This document shows, piece by piece, positions 17,665 to 28,298 of a stretch of 64,000 nucleotides of DNA. Location: NCBI RefSeq assembly GCF_019459225.1, contig NZ_JAIAZY010000004.1, forward strand, positions 62,001-126,000, written 5' to 3'. The notes beneath the pieces were generated by a model. The model made no database searches, was not told the DNA's origin, and saw only the letters and a list, made by a program, of their open reading frames with translations. A program made the position numbers and the translations under genes. Positions within the stretch are counted from its first letter, which is position 1. Each line of letters begins with the position of its first letter. The stretch comes from Bacillus sp. IITD106. GTDB taxonomy: Bacteria > Bacillota > Bacilli > Bacillales > Bacillaceae_C.

Positions 17665-17702
17665 TAAACGAGTATGGTAATCGAAACCATACTCGTTTAT
17701 CA
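17665..17702 (+). terminator. Terminator after the methyltransferase-like gene
   Basis: TAAACGAGTATGGT pairs perfectly with ACCATACTCGTTTA around a 7-base loop, starting four bases past the stop. The U-run is short, and the stem may also act for the convergent tdh gene. Confidence 0.75.
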
Positions 17703-17824
17703 TTAGAATAAAATCAAATATTTAAAGGTGTTATTTATGAAAAAAATAGTTTCATATTTAATCGACAAGCTCTCTGGTGCAGGGTTTTCTTTTTCAATCT
17801 TCAAAGAGTGGATTTTTGTCAATG

Positions 17825-18793
17825 CTACTGTGCTAATTTTCCTTTTTTCACTATTTTCTGTTCTACTTTATCTAACATATCAGTCGTCATTTTTTCCAAA
17901 TCATAGCTTGGTTTAAATCCCCAATCTTCCCTAGCTGCTGTATCATCAATTGAATTTGGCCAGCTATCTGCAATCGATTGGCGAATGGGGTCAACGGCAT
18001 AATCTAGCTCAAAATTAGGCAGGTGACGTCTAATTTCTTTTGCAATGTCTTCCGGTTCTATACTCATTGCCGTAATATTATAGGCATTGCGATGCTTTAG
18101 TCTTGCAGGATCCGCTTCCATCAACTGGACGATCGCCTGTAACGCGTCCGGCATATACATCATATCCATGTACGTGCCTTTATCTATAAAGGAAGTATAT
18201 CTACCCTTTTCAACTGCATCATAGTAAATTTCAACAGCGTAGTCGGTCGTTCCTCCGCCCGGCGGTGCCATGTATGAAATCAATCCTGGAAAACGGACTC
18301 CTCTCGTATCAACTCCGAATTTCGTAAAATAGTAATCGCATAAAAGTTCTCCAGAAACTTTATTCACTCCATACATCGTTGTAGGACGTTCGATGGTCAC
18401 TTGTGGTGTGTGGTCTTTCGGAGTGGAAGGACCAAATGCCCCAATCGAACTTGGTGTAAACAATTGTAATCCTAATTCTCTCGAGGTTTCAAGTGCATTC
18501 ACTAAACCACCCATATTTACATTCCAAGCAACTAACGGCTTCGATTCTGCTACGGCTGATAACATTGCTGCCAAATGCATGATCGTATCCACTTCATATT
18601 TTTTCGCTATTTCCAACATCTTTTTGCCGTCTGTCACGTCTAAAATTTCAAAAGGACCTGAGGTGGCTGCAACAGACTCATTTTTACGGATATCTGTTGC
18701 GATAACATGATCCGCTCCATATAACCCGCGAAGTTTTATCACTAATTCCGTTCCAATCTGACCGAGTGCTCCCGTTACCATAATCTTTTTCAT
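17825..18793 (-). CDS. tdh: L-threonine 3-dehydrogenase, SDR type
   Basis: The 322-residue protein is an extended SDR with the NAD motif [13 protein letters not shown] at the N-terminus and the catalytic YGVNK (Tyr-x-x-x-Lys) in [29 protein letters not shown], the [16 protein letters not shown] block and YMPDALQAI follow. This is the short-chain TDH family, not the zinc MDR type, and oxidises threonine to 2-amino-3-ketobutyrate. It lies 137 bases downstream of kbl, the next enzyme of the pathway, so the pair converts threonine to glycine and acetyl-CoA. A dispersed repeat separates the two genes. No signal or membrane segment. Confidence 0.92.
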   Translation of the reverse strand: MKKIMVTGALGQIGTELVIKLRGLYGADHVIATDIRKNESVAATSGPFEILDVTDGKKMLEIAKKYEVDTIMHLAAMLSAVAESKPLVAWNVNMGGLVNALETSRELGLQLFTPSSIGAFGPSTPKDHTPQVTIERPTTMYGVNKVSGELLCDYYFTKFGVDTRGVRFPGLISYMAPPGGGTTDYAVEIYYDAVEKGRYTSFIDKGTYMDMMYMPDALQAIVQLMEADPARLKHRNAYNITAMSIEPEDIAKEIRRHLPNFELDYAVDPIRQSIADSWPNSIDDTAAREDWGFKPSYDLEKMTTDMLDKVEQKIVKKGKLAQ

Positions 18794-18820
18794 GAGACTT
18801 CCTCCAGATGTAGGTTATAA

Positions 18821-18930
18821 GAAAGCGTAAGCGCCTGTTCATCGACGTATAAACTTCAGGGCCTTTGACTTATCGTAGGAAGAAGGACAAGAAGTTTGCA
18901 AGTCGAAAGGCGCTTTAGCTAGACAAAAAT
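18821..18930. repeat. Dispersed composite repeat, copy 1 (tdh-kbl spacer)
   Basis: The element starts GAAAGCGTAAGCGCCTGTTC, contains CGACGTA and GACTTATCG in the middle, and ends GGCGCTTTAGCTAGACAA. The same order of blocks occurs at 51755-51962 (inverted) and at 63596-63867. The ends are complementary (AAGCGTAAGCGCC with GGCGCTTTAGCT), so it can fold as a hairpin. It fills nearly the whole kbl-tdh spacer. Confidence 0.65.
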
Positions 18931-20121
18931 TTAAATAATTCCTAATTCCTTACCAACCTTTTCGTATATGGAAATAGCTTCATCGAGCATTTCTTTCGTA
19001 TGGGCGGCTGTAGGCATATTACGGACGCGCCCCGTTCCTTTTGGAACAGTCGGAAATACAATTGATTTTGCGTATACGCCTTCTTCATATAGACGCTTGC
19101 TAAATGTTTGAGTTGTTTTTTCTTCTCCAATGATGACAGGTGTAATTGGCGTTTCACTGTGACCGATATTAAATCCAAGGTTGCTAAGGCCCTTTTTCAA
19201 ATAGTCGCCATTCTCCCATAAACGTTCATTGAGTTCCGTACTTTCCATTAAAATTTCAATCGCTTTCGTTGCAGCCGTTGCATCAGCAGGAGTAACTGCT
19301 GTTGAAAATAGAAAAGGACGGGATCTCACCTTCAACCAGTCAATTAATTCTTTTTTTCCTGCCACATATCCTCCAACGACACCAATTGCTTTTGATAAGG
19401 TACCTATTTGGAAATCGACCTTATCTTGAAGTCCGAAATGCTTTACAGTGCCTGCACCTTTTCCAAGGACACCAGAACCGTGAGCATCATCCACATACGT
19501 AATTAAGTCAAATTCTTCCGCAATCTCAATGATTTCAGGCAGCTTCGCAATGTCTCCATCCATTGAAAAAACGCCGTCTGTAATGACCATGATTTTATTA
19601 AATTGCCCGGATTCTTTTGCTTCCTTTGCTTTTTTGCGAAGATCAACCATATCCGAATGATTAACACGGATAATTTTAGCTTTCGATAAACGGCAGCCGT
19701 CAATGATGGATGCATGGTTTAATTCATCCGATAAAATAGCATCATTTTTATCCATAACAGCTGAAATTGCCGCCATATTACAATTAAAACCAGATTGATA
19801 GGATATGGCTGCTTCTGTTCCCTTGAATTCAGCTAGTTTTTCTTCCAGCTTATCGTGAAGCGTTAACGTACCATTAATTGTTCTAACAGCACCCGCTCCA
19901 ACGCCCCATTCCTTTACTGCATCGATGGCTGCTCTTTTTAGCCGTTCATCTGTTGCAAGCCCTAAGTAATTGTTCGAAGATAAGTTTATTTGTTTTTTTC
20001 CATTCAATGTAATGATGGGACCGTTCGCGCTTTCAACTGTTTCAATTTCATTATAAAGACCTTGATCTCGTAATTGATGCAGATTTTCCGTTAAAAATTG
20101 ATCCAATGTTTGACTCGACAT
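18931..20121 (-). CDS. kbl: Glycine C-acetyltransferase (2-amino-3-ketobutyrate CoA ligase)
   Basis: The 396-residue protein is a PLP fold-type I alpha-oxoamine synthase. It has [12 protein letters not shown], the cofactor-site [14 protein letters not shown] with its Asp/His pair, and the Schiff-base Lys in [13 protein letters not shown]. It cleaves 2-amino-3-ketobutyrate with CoA to glycine and acetyl-CoA, following Tdh. BioF is the closest alternative, but length, motif detail and the tdh neighbour favour Kbl. A promoter with extended -10 lies about 105 bases upstream, with an inverted repeat in the leader. Confidence 0.93.
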   Translation of the reverse strand: MSSQTLDQFLTENLHQLRDQGLYNEIETVESANGPIITLNGKKQINLSSNNYLGLATDERLKRAAIDAVKEWGVGAGAVRTINGTLTLHDKLEEKLAEFKGTEAAISYQSGFNCNMAAISAVMDKNDAILSDELNHASIIDGCRLSKAKIIRVNHSDMVDLRKKAKEAKESGQFNKIMVITDGVFSMDGDIAKLPEIIEIAEEFDLITYVDDAHGSGVLGKGAGTVKHFGLQDKVDFQIGTLSKAIGVVGGYVAGKKELIDWLKVRSRPFLFSTAVTPADATAATKAIEILMESTELNERLWENGDYLKKGLSNLGFNIGHSETPITPVIIGEEKTTQTFSKRLYEEGVYAKSIVFPTVPKGTGRVRNMPTAAHTKEMLDEAISIYEKVGKELGII

Positions 20122-20169
20122 TTACATCCCTCCGTTATGGTTAAAGTTTATCCATGTAAGCGCCTTATA

Positions 20170-20200
20170 TACATGTGTCCACACCAGACATACACATGTA
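20170..20200. promoter_or_regulatory. Inverted repeat in the kbl leader
   Basis: TACATGTGT (20170-20178) and ACACATGTA (20192-20200) are perfect inverted repeats 13 bases apart, between the proposed kbl promoter and the start codon. It could be an operator or an RNA hairpin; the regulator is unknown. Confidence 0.4.
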
Positions 20201-20225
20201 AATTGCTAACATTATTGTTACATAT

Positions 20226-20254
20226 AGTATACCACATGCAGAATATTTTGTTCA
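20226..20254 (-). promoter_or_regulatory. Promoter of kbl-tdh
   Basis: On the minus strand TGAACA, a 17-base spacer and TATACT with an upstream TGG form a sigma-A-type promoter. A perfect 10-base inverted repeat (CATTTGAAAT 20253-20262, ATTTCAAATG 20270-20279) overlaps and extends upstream of the -35, a plausible regulator site. Confidence 0.5.
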
Positions 20255-20304
20255 TTTGAAATGGACAAAATTTCAAATGAAAAAGCAGAAAATAATAATT
20301 GAAC

Positions 20305-20348
20305 GAAAAAGAGATGCCTTCAAATCAATTGGTGATTTGAAAGCATCC
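20305..20348 (-). terminator. Terminator of the Rpn remnant
   Basis: GATGCCTTCAAATCA pairs with TGATTTGAAAGCATC around a 6-base loop; the minus strand continues CTTTTTCG. With the kbl promoter it accounts for most of the 324-base gap 20122-20445. Confidence 0.75.
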
Positions 20349-20445
20349 CTAATCATTATCATCTATAACAATAACCATATATACCACTTGAGAAAAGCAC
20401 CATCAAAATTTTTAGATGTCCTTAAAAATTTCTTAGTCCTTTCTT

Positions 20446-20958
20446 TTAACTTCTTTCTTTCTTAATTTTTTCAACTTGTTCCTTTGATAGCCCGGATAAT
20501 CGGACTACCATTTCTACATCGAACCCTTCCTGAAGCATACGTTTGGCAGCCATTTGCAATCCTTCCTGCAATCCTTCCTGCATCCCTTCCCGCCGCGCCT
20601 CTATTTCACGCAATTTAGCTTCACGAATAGCTGCTTCCTCATCCAACACGTGTTTTAGTCGTGCTTCATAAGCTAAAACTTCCTCCTGTGTGCTGCTTAA
20701 TGTTTCCCAGCTTTGAAAGGCTGTGTAAAGCGTGTCATCTTTCATTGCAATTTCCTCCAATTCCTTAAAAATGTCATCATATACTTTCCCATCGCGTCGA
20801 TCAACGATACCAAGCAATAGTAGCCATCTTGCGAGTACATCGTCCCAAGGATTCAATTTTTCCTCTTTCCAGTCGCGAATGAGCTTTGGCATTTCAATGA
20901 AGTGAAGTTCCATAACATCGGTCAGCTTAAACTTCTCCTCATCCTCATATAGATGATA
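20446..20958 (-). pseudogene. Rpn family recombination-promoting nuclease/putative transposase, C-terminal remnant
   Basis: The frame YHLYEDEEKFKLTDVMELHF...MPKL, followed by a coiled, charged tail with repeated EGMQEGLQEGLQ, is the C-terminal half of Rpn (PD-(D/E)XK transposase-like) proteins. The family-specific segment begins upstream of the only ATG (20913), and a TAG stop closes the frame at 20959-20961, so the catalytic N-terminal half is missing. I see no remaining inverted repeats. It is a decayed copy, though the 155-residue piece from ATG 20913 could still be translated. Confidence 0.7.
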
Positions 20959-21091
20959 CTAATAAGATAGCCTGTAAACGTTGGTATATCAATGTTTCCA
21001 AAAAGAGTAACGTTTTGAAAATATGCCACACTCTTGCACTTATAAGACCGTACTACTTGTACCGTCTCTTACATCGTTGGGGTAATAAAAA

Positions 21092-23090
<1,999 letters not shown>

Positions 23091-23108
23091 TTTTATCCAA
23101 CCTTTCTA

Positions 23109-23828
23109 TTAGTTTAATTCAACTGAGTAAGTAAACTTATCTCCCCTTGCAATCGTGACTGTGTACTCAATGATGGAGTCACCTTCAAAGCTTATGCGGT
23201 TAATTAAGAGACTCGGCTCTCCTTCTCGGATGTTTAAAAGTGCTGCTTCTTTTTTTGATGTTGGAATTGCTGAGAATCTTTCGGTAGCTTTAGTGATGAT
23301 CGCTTTATATTTATCACGAAAAAGAGTATACATCGGCATTCGTTCTAAATCATCTCCATGTAAATCAGGAAACCGGCTTAAAGGAAGATAAGATGTTTCA
23401 TACATCATCGGTTCATCATCTGCGAACCTAAGCCTTGTAATTTTATAAACTTTCGTCCCTTCGCTTATTTCCATTTTTTTCGCAAGTTGGGTGTCACTTT
23501 CGATTTCTTTAAAAGCTAATACTTGCGATGATGGAACTTTATTAATCTTCTTCATTTCCTCGGTAAAACTATAAAATTTGAGAAGGCTTTGATTAATGAC
23601 TTTTGGAGAAACGAATGTCCCCTTACCGTGTTGCTTATAAATCAGCTTTTCTTTTTCAAGTTCCTGCATCGTCTGCCTTACAGTTGTGCGGCTTACATTA
23701 TACATTTCACATAATTCTCGTTCAGAAGGAAGCTTATCATGATCTTTAAGCTCCCCTGCTTCAATTTTGCCGATAATTACGTCCATTAATTGATAGTAGA
23801 GAGGCAAACGGTTGTCTTTTTCAACCAT
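23109..23828 (-). CDS. GntR family regulator, HutC/UTRA type
   Basis: The 239-residue protein has an N-terminal winged helix (LPLYYQLMDVIIGKIEAGEL... LPSERELCEMYNVSRTTVRQ, about residues 8-70) and a C-terminal UTRA effector domain (about 90-235, with MMYETSYLPLSRFPDL). NagR/YvoA-type relatives respond to amino-sugar phosphates. It heads the agaS-aldolase operon and probably controls its own promoter. No membrane segment. Confidence 0.88.
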   Translation of the reverse strand: MVEKDNRLPLYYQLMDVIIGKIEAGELKDHDKLPSERELCEMYNVSRTTVRQTMQELEKEKLIYKQHGKGTFVSPKVINQSLLKFYSFTEEMKKINKVPSSQVLAFKEIESDTQLAKKMEISEGTKVYKITRLRFADDEPMMYETSYLPLSRFPDLHGDDLERMPMYTLFRDKYKAIITKATERFSAIPTSKKEAALLNIREGEPSLLINRISFEGDSIIEYTVTIARGDKFTYSVELN

Positions 23829-23863
23829 CTTTTTGTTGTCTCCTTAAAATATAATAAATAATC

Positions 23864-23920
23864 TTGTCATGTTGTCATTACCAGTTATTTTTATTATATC
23901 ATGAGAAGTAAAAAATTGAA
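23864..23920 (-). promoter_or_regulatory. Promoter and possible operator of the GntR-agaS-aldolase operon
   Basis: TTCAAT (23915-23920), a 16-base spacer and a perfect TATAAT (23893-23898) form a minus-strand promoter. About ten bases downstream lies a direct repeat TTGTCAT-G-TTGTCAT (23864-23878, plus-strand reading), a candidate operator. Confidence 0.5.
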
Positions 23921-23929
23921 GGACTTTTC

Positions 23930-23964
23930 ATTAAAAATTAAACCTTCTTGCAATGGCAAGAAGG
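23930..23964 (-). terminator. Terminator of the duplicated P-loop gene
   Basis: CCTTCTTGC and GCAAGAAGG flank a 4-base loop; the minus strand continues TTTAATTTTTAA. It lies eight bases past the stop at 23972. Confidence 0.85.
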
Positions 23965-23971
23965 CATACAT

Positions 23972-25075
23972 TTATGAATGGCTCGAATGATTCACTAATG
24001 AATGTTCTAGTTCTTCAATCATAAGATTGGTTTGGCTGAGATCAGAGACCTTTCTATAAATCTCCTCTAGTTCATCTTCATATTTTTTAGCCTCTGCTAA
24101 ATAAAGCTTTCCTAATTTCATTTGTTCCCGATACCGCGCTTCAATATTGGCTATTTCCTCCGCAAAAGCTTCATCCGTACCAGGAGCAACAGTCAATTCA
24201 TACATATCAACGACTTCATCGCCAGCTCTCATTGGAAAATATTCATGCGGCTGCGTGCTGTCAAATACTGCCCAGCCTAGCTCTCTTACAACGACCATAT
24301 CAAGGCTATTTGGATCAAAGCCACAATGGTATATTTCAACATCGCAGCCATTATTCTCAGCTTCAGCAGCAATTTTTTTCAACAAAGTAGATTTACCCGT
24401 ACCTGCACGACCTTTTAAAAAGTACCTGGCACTTAAACCTTCTGTAATATTATCAACAAAATCGACTGGTCCAATGGGAGTAGCCGCACCGAGAAAACGA
24501 CGCTTAATGTCGGATTCTTTATTAGCTGAAGCAACCGTCTTTTTAAATAAAGTAGAAATTAAAGACTTCGCAACATGATCCGCTAGATCGAAATTCATAC
24601 GATCTATATAAATCCGCTCCCACTCATCATGAACCTTAAGTCCGGTTTCATACGCCTTGTATGCTTTAAGATACGATTGTTCGATTTTCAATTTTAGATC
24701 AATAACCTCATTTAATTCGTCATCTAAATGCGCAGTTCTATCTGACTGGTCCAAATCAATGGTTTCCCATTGAGAACAAATTTGTTCTTTCCCTATTTCT
24801 CTAGGATGATCACCATCCACAATGGCGAAATTGAGTTTTCTAATGATCAATCCCTCAACATCATCTGGATTACTTGCCCTATGAATGATTTCCATTGGAT
24901 AGTCAAATTCATTCCATTTATTTATAAAATGATGGATGATATTAGATTTTTCCTTTTTCGACTTTCCTGATAAAATAAACACTCTTTCCAGATCTTCCAA
25001 ATTGCTATCGTATAAACTATAAAATCCTTTTGCGGTATTTCCTCCTGCAAAGTACCTTAAAATTTTCCCGCTCAT
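23972..25075 (-). CDS. Duplicated P-loop ATPase-like protein (PRK06851 type)
   Basis: The 367-residue protein is built from two related halves. The second (about 190-300) has a good Walker A, LKGRAGTGKSTL, followed by DVEIYHCGFDPNSLDMVVVRELGWAVFDST. The first (about 30-100) has the same layout, MEIIHRASNPDDVEGLIIRKLNFAIVDGD, but its P-loop is degenerate (LSGKSKKEKSNI). Both halves end with long charged helices (about 115-175 and 315-360). I recall it as an uncharacterised ATPase family of spore-formers. It lies between two operons and is probably transcribed alone. No partner or function is known to me. Confidence 0.7.
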   Translation of the reverse strand: MSGKILRYFAGGNTAKGFYSLYDSNLEDLERVFILSGKSKKEKSNIIHHFINKWNEFDYPMEIIHRASNPDDVEGLIIRKLNFAIVDGDHPREIGKEQICSQWETIDLDQSDRTAHLDDELNEVIDLKLKIEQSYLKAYKAYETGLKVHDEWERIYIDRMNFDLADHVAKSLISTLFKKTVASANKESDIKRRFLGAATPIGPVDFVDNITEGLSARYFLKGRAGTGKSTLLKKIAAEAENNGCDVEIYHCGFDPNSLDMVVVRELGWAVFDSTQPHEYFPMRAGDEVVDMYELTVAPGTDEAFAEEIANIEARYREQMKLGKLYLAEAKKYEDELEEIYRKVSDLSQTNLMIEELEHSLVNHSSHS

Positions 25076-25372
25076 CTATCGTCAACTCCCGTTGAAGAAT
25101 CGTTCCTATTTAGCCTATGCCAACTAGCTTGGCAAAGTCCATTCCATTACAAATACCCATTTTTTCCATCTTCTTCATTATTTGAAGTTTGAAGATAAGT
25201 ATACGGAAAAAAGTTTAGATTTTGCTATTCATCAAGAGGTTGATTGAGTGGCTCATGTTACCAATTCTTAAAAAGCATTTATCCAAGCGCTTGCTCACCT
25301 TTTCACTATTTAAACAAACGTTTGATTAAATATATGACACTTTAATCAAACGTTTGTTTAGTTTTTTTATCC
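25076..25372. other. Intergenic region with paired CAAACGTTTG sites
   Basis: No gene is visible. Near the pfkB end, TAAACAAACGTTTGATTAAA (25311-25330) and TTTAATCAAACGTTTGTTTA (25341-25360) form a 20-base perfect stem with a 10-base loop, followed on the plus strand by GTTTTTTT. Each arm itself contains the near-palindrome CAAACGTTTG. It can be a terminator or a double operator. Confidence 0.6.
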
Positions 25373-26317
25373 TTATTTAACAATCTTATGATCCGCTTGA
25401 AACGCCATGACGTCCGCTACGCTAGGGACAGTGCTTGCTCCTCCGATTCTCAACGTAGCAAGAGCTCCACATGCATTAGCAAATTCTAACAGGTCTGTAC
25501 TTTCCATTCCGTGCAAAAATCCATAAATAAGACCTGCATTGAAAGAATCTCCCGCTCCTGTTGTGTCAATTGGCGTAATTTTATATCCACTTGCCTTTGT
25601 TACATTTCTATGGGCATCAATCATCATAGATCCTTTTGAACCAAGCTTCACAACAACATTTTCGTGTTTTTTAGGTAAAATCTCTTCGACCTGACTCACA
25701 TCGTCTAATTCAAAAATATTGAGTATTTCCACTTCACTTGGAATAAATAAAGTTACATCCTCTATTAAGGAAAGAATTTCGTCTCGATCCCATTTTTCAT
25801 TTGGATCCCAACCCGTATCAAATGAAGTCGTTACATTTTTAGAACGTGCTTTTATTAATACATCCTTCCAATGCTGCTTCATGTTCGTCTGTAAAAAATA
25901 AGATCCGAAGTGGATGTGGTCGGCCTGGTCGAATATTTCTTCCGGAATATCTTCTGGTCCAAGCTCCGAAATGGTTCCCATATATGTAAGCAGGGCCCGG
26001 TCTTTAGAGGTCGACAATGATAACGTGACCCCAGTTTGGATATGTGAGGCAAATTTTACATAGCTTGTATTAATTCCTTTTTTCTTTAATTCTTCTACAC
26101 AAAAATGTCCGAATACATCATCGCCAACCATTCCTACAAAATAAACGTCCATCCCCAAGCCAGCTAATCCAGCAGCAGTAATGCAGGATGACGATCCCAA
26201 AACTAAATCAAACGAATCGACCAACTTCTCTTGGTTCCATTGCGGTTCAACATTTTCCCCAGTCATGATTAAATCTACATTAATTTCACCGATAACAAAT
26301 ACTTTCTTTTTTGTCAT
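25373..26317 (-). CDS. PfkB family carbohydrate kinase
   Basis: The 314-residue protein has the PfkB N-terminal pattern (VFVIGEINVDLIMTG, VGDDVFGHFCVEELKKKGI) and the C-terminal signature ITPIDTTGAGDSFNAGLIYG with the catalytic Asp and anion hole. It phosphorylates a sugar or sugar phosphate. Candidates in this setting are tagatose-6-phosphate (to feed the aldolase at 21.1 kb), an amino sugar or a 2-keto sugar acid. CAGGGGGAAAAAC precedes the ATG at 26317; an earlier GTG is unlikely. It lies behind the RpiR terminator and is flanked on both sides by CAAACGTTTG palindromes, so it is probably controlled separately. Confidence 0.85.
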   Translation of the reverse strand: MTKKKVFVIGEINVDLIMTGENVEPQWNQEKLVDSFDLVLGSSSCITAAGLAGLGMDVYFVGMVGDDVFGHFCVEELKKKGINTSYVKFASHIQTGVTLSLSTSKDRALLTYMGTISELGPEDIPEEIFDQADHIHFGSYFLQTNMKQHWKDVLIKARSKNVTTSFDTGWDPNEKWDRDEILSLIEDVTLFIPSEVEILNIFELDDVSQVEEILPKKHENVVVKLGSKGSMMIDAHRNVTKASGYKITPIDTTGAGDSFNAGLIYGFLHGMESTDLLEFANACGALATLRIGGASTVPSVADVMAFQADHKIVK

Positions 26318-26340
26318 GTTTTTCCCCCTGAACACTTATA

Positions 26341-26402
26341 AAAAAGCCCCCCAATTGGATAAAAATTGGAAGGATCTTTTATTAATCAAACGTTTGATTA
26401 GA
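26341..26402 (-). promoter_or_regulatory. Palindrome and terminator between rpiR and pfkB
   Basis: Reading on the minus strand, a perfect palindrome TTAATCAAACGTTTGATTAA (about 26383-26401) is followed by a terminator, CCTTCCAATT pairing with AATTGGGGGG around a short loop and ending CTTTTTT (26341-26380). pfkB starts about 25 bases later. The layout could be an operator plus attenuator for pfkB. Confidence 0.6.
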
Positions 26403-26440
26403 TATATTCGCTTTTACATTAAATAGTCCTCTATAAATCG

Positions 26441-27319
26441 TTATTTTTTAGAACGTGAAGACATGCTCTTTCTTAGAAAATCAATTGCTTCTCTCGTCTC
26501 ATCAATGTGCTTCACGGTTTCTTCGTACTGCTGTGATGCCACGCACATAAAAAGTATATCAATGGCATGCAATTGGGCAATACGCGATGATGTAGCACCG
26601 CTTCTGAAAGTAGGTTCACGCGTTGCGGATGTATAGAGGCGAATATCCGCCTGCTCGGAAACGATGGATGATCCGTACTTCGTTAAACTGATCGTATTAG
26701 CGCCTACTTTATTTGCCAATTCTAAAATATTGGCCACCTCTGCCGTGTTCCCGGAAAAAGAAATGCCTACGACTACATCATCTTTCCCAAAATTCGCTAC
26801 AACGGTCGCAGCCATATGAATGTCATTAAATGCTGTAGCATGTTTATTAATACGCAAAAACTTTTGCTGTGCATCTTGGGCAATAATGTAGGATGCTCCT
26901 ACTCCAAAAAAGTGGATCGAATACGCATTTTCTAACACATGAATAGCCTTAGTCAATTCTTCCGCGCTTAGTAATTCTGCTGTTTCTTTTATCGTTTGAA
27001 TGCTGTTTGTCGTCATTTTTTCAATTATCGTGTATTTTGACTCATTCGGTTCAATATCTCGTATTTCTTGCTGCGGAGTCTTTTGTAAATCGCCTGCAAT
27101 TCTTAGCTTTAGTTCTTGAAATCCCTTTAAATCAAGCGATTTACATAAACGAATGACTGCCGCTCCACTAGTTTCACTTCTTTTTCCTAATTCACTTGCG
27201 GTAAGAGATAGTGCATCCCTCGGGTTTTCCAAAATATACGCTGCTATTTTCTTTTCTGAAGGTGGCAGTTTTTCCAACATTTCAGAAAGCATGACTAAAC
27301 CGCCCGTTGCAATTGCCAT
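26441..27319 (-). CDS. MurR/RpiR family transcriptional regulator
   Basis: The 292-residue protein has an N-terminal RpiR helix-turn-helix (about 10-85, with LPPSEKKIAAYILENPRDA and TSGAAVIRLCKSLDLKGF) and a C-terminal SIS domain (about 130-260, IHFFGVGASYIIAQDAQQKF and GISFSGNTAEVANI) that binds phosphosugars. In Bacillus and E. coli MurR responds to MurNAc-6-phosphate. Its place downstream of NamZ and the double GNAT in the same operon suggests it controls the importer-NamZ unit. It begins 12 bases after the GNAT stop. Confidence 0.9.
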   Translation of the reverse strand: MAIATGGLVMLSEMLEKLPPSEKKIAAYILENPRDALSLTASELGKRSETSGAAVIRLCKSLDLKGFQELKLRIAGDLQKTPQQEIRDIEPNESKYTIIEKMTTNSIQTIKETAELLSAEELTKAIHVLENAYSIHFFGVGASYIIAQDAQQKFLRINKHATAFNDIHMAATVVANFGKDDVVVGISFSGNTAEVANILELANKVGANTISLTKYGSSIVSEQADIRLYTSATREPTFRSGATSSRIAQLHAIDILFMCVASQQYEETVKHIDETREAIDFLRKSMSSRSKK

Positions 27320-27331
27320 TATTTACTCAGC

Positions 27332-28285
27332 TCACTTATCAACCGTTTTTTTCATTACATGGAATTGGCGAGTAATCGTAAATCCTGTCTTTATATAGAG
27401 GTATCCTGCCGATGTTTTTTCACCAGTCCATAAGAACCAAGCTCCGTGAAGACCTTCAGCTCGCATGCTTTGAAGAGCTTCATGCAAGAGAATTTTCCCT
27501 AATCCTTTTCCTTGTTGCTCTGGGTCTACTCCAAATGGACCAAAACGTTCTGGGATTCCTTCATATCCGCCGTATAAACAAAAGCCTACCACTTTTTGCC
27601 CATCTCTAGCAACAAAAATTCGTTCCATCGGCAATCCTTGAATGATTCCCTCGCGGATAGCCCTTCCCCAATCCGGATTGAATACTTCATTAGCAAATCG
27701 AATGACCTCATATAAATCTTTATCTTCTGCTTTAGAAAATGTATAGCCCTCTTCCATTCTTTGTTTCTTCACCGCTAAAACGTCTTCCGGAACTTGATAT
27801 CCTACCAAACTACGATCCATTGCTACTGGTGAATATAGTTTGTCAAAACCTTGCTTTTGTAAAAATGTGAATGCACCAGAATAAGCTTCTTCGTCAATAC
27901 CAGGCAAAATGTAGTTTGGTGCATAGGAAGCGAAGAAAATATTGCTTCTTCCTTCAGATTGTAAGAACTCGACGGCTTCTTTCATTAATTGACTACCAAT
28001 CCCAGACCTACGATAGTCAGGATGGACAAAAAAGAATGGAATCCAGCCGTTATCAGGTTCTAAGTCTGTACCGTACATCGGCAACAATCTTCTAACCGCA
28101 TAAACACAACCAACTAATTGATTGTCTTCATAAGCTAATCGCATCCCTTTAGGGTCAAAGTTGGCATCTAATAATACGAGATTGCGAAATCTTTTTTGAT
28201 TGATCGGATCTTTATGGAGACACTCATTCCATAAGCGAACGATTTCGACTTCATCCCCTGATTGATAATAACGATATAAAGCCAT
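27332..28285 (-). CDS. Double-domain GNAT acetyltransferase, copy A
   Basis: The 317-residue protein carries two GNAT folds. The first (about 1-155) has FVHPDYRRSGIGSQLMKEAVEFL; the second (about 170-315) has GPFGVDPEQQGKGLGKILLHEAL, both with the acetyl-CoA loop R/Q-x-x-G-x-G. The ATG at 28285 with GGGGAG upstream is preferred. It lies between namZ and rpiR. A second 317-residue protein of the same plan (43694-44647) lies beside AnmK and the BadF kinase, so both may acetylate an amino sugar or a wall-derived amine. That function is inferred from context. Confidence 0.8.
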   Translation of the reverse strand: MALYRYYQSGDEVEIVRLWNECLHKDPINQKRFRNLVLLDANFDPKGMRLAYEDNQLVGCVYAVRRLLPMYGTDLEPDNGWIPFFFVHPDYRRSGIGSQLMKEAVEFLQSEGRSNIFFASYAPNYILPGIDEEAYSGAFTFLQKQGFDKLYSPVAMDRSLVGYQVPEDVLAVKKQRMEEGYTFSKAEDKDLYEVIRFANEVFNPDWGRAIREGIIQGLPMERIFVARDGQKVVGFCLYGGYEGIPERFGPFGVDPEQQGKGLGKILLHEALQSMRAEGLHGAWFLWTGEKTSAGYLYIKTGFTITRQFHVMKKTVDK

Positions 28286-28298
28286 TAAGCCCACTCCC

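Noticed and set aside
17728-17916. Plus-strand ORF with a hydrophobic stretch after the methyltransferase-like gene
   Set aside because: Its second half is antisense to the tdh 3' end and no clear ribosome site is present.
20446-21091. Intact insertion sequence around the Rpn-type gene
   Set aside because: No terminal inverted repeats or target duplication seen, and the N-terminal half is missing.
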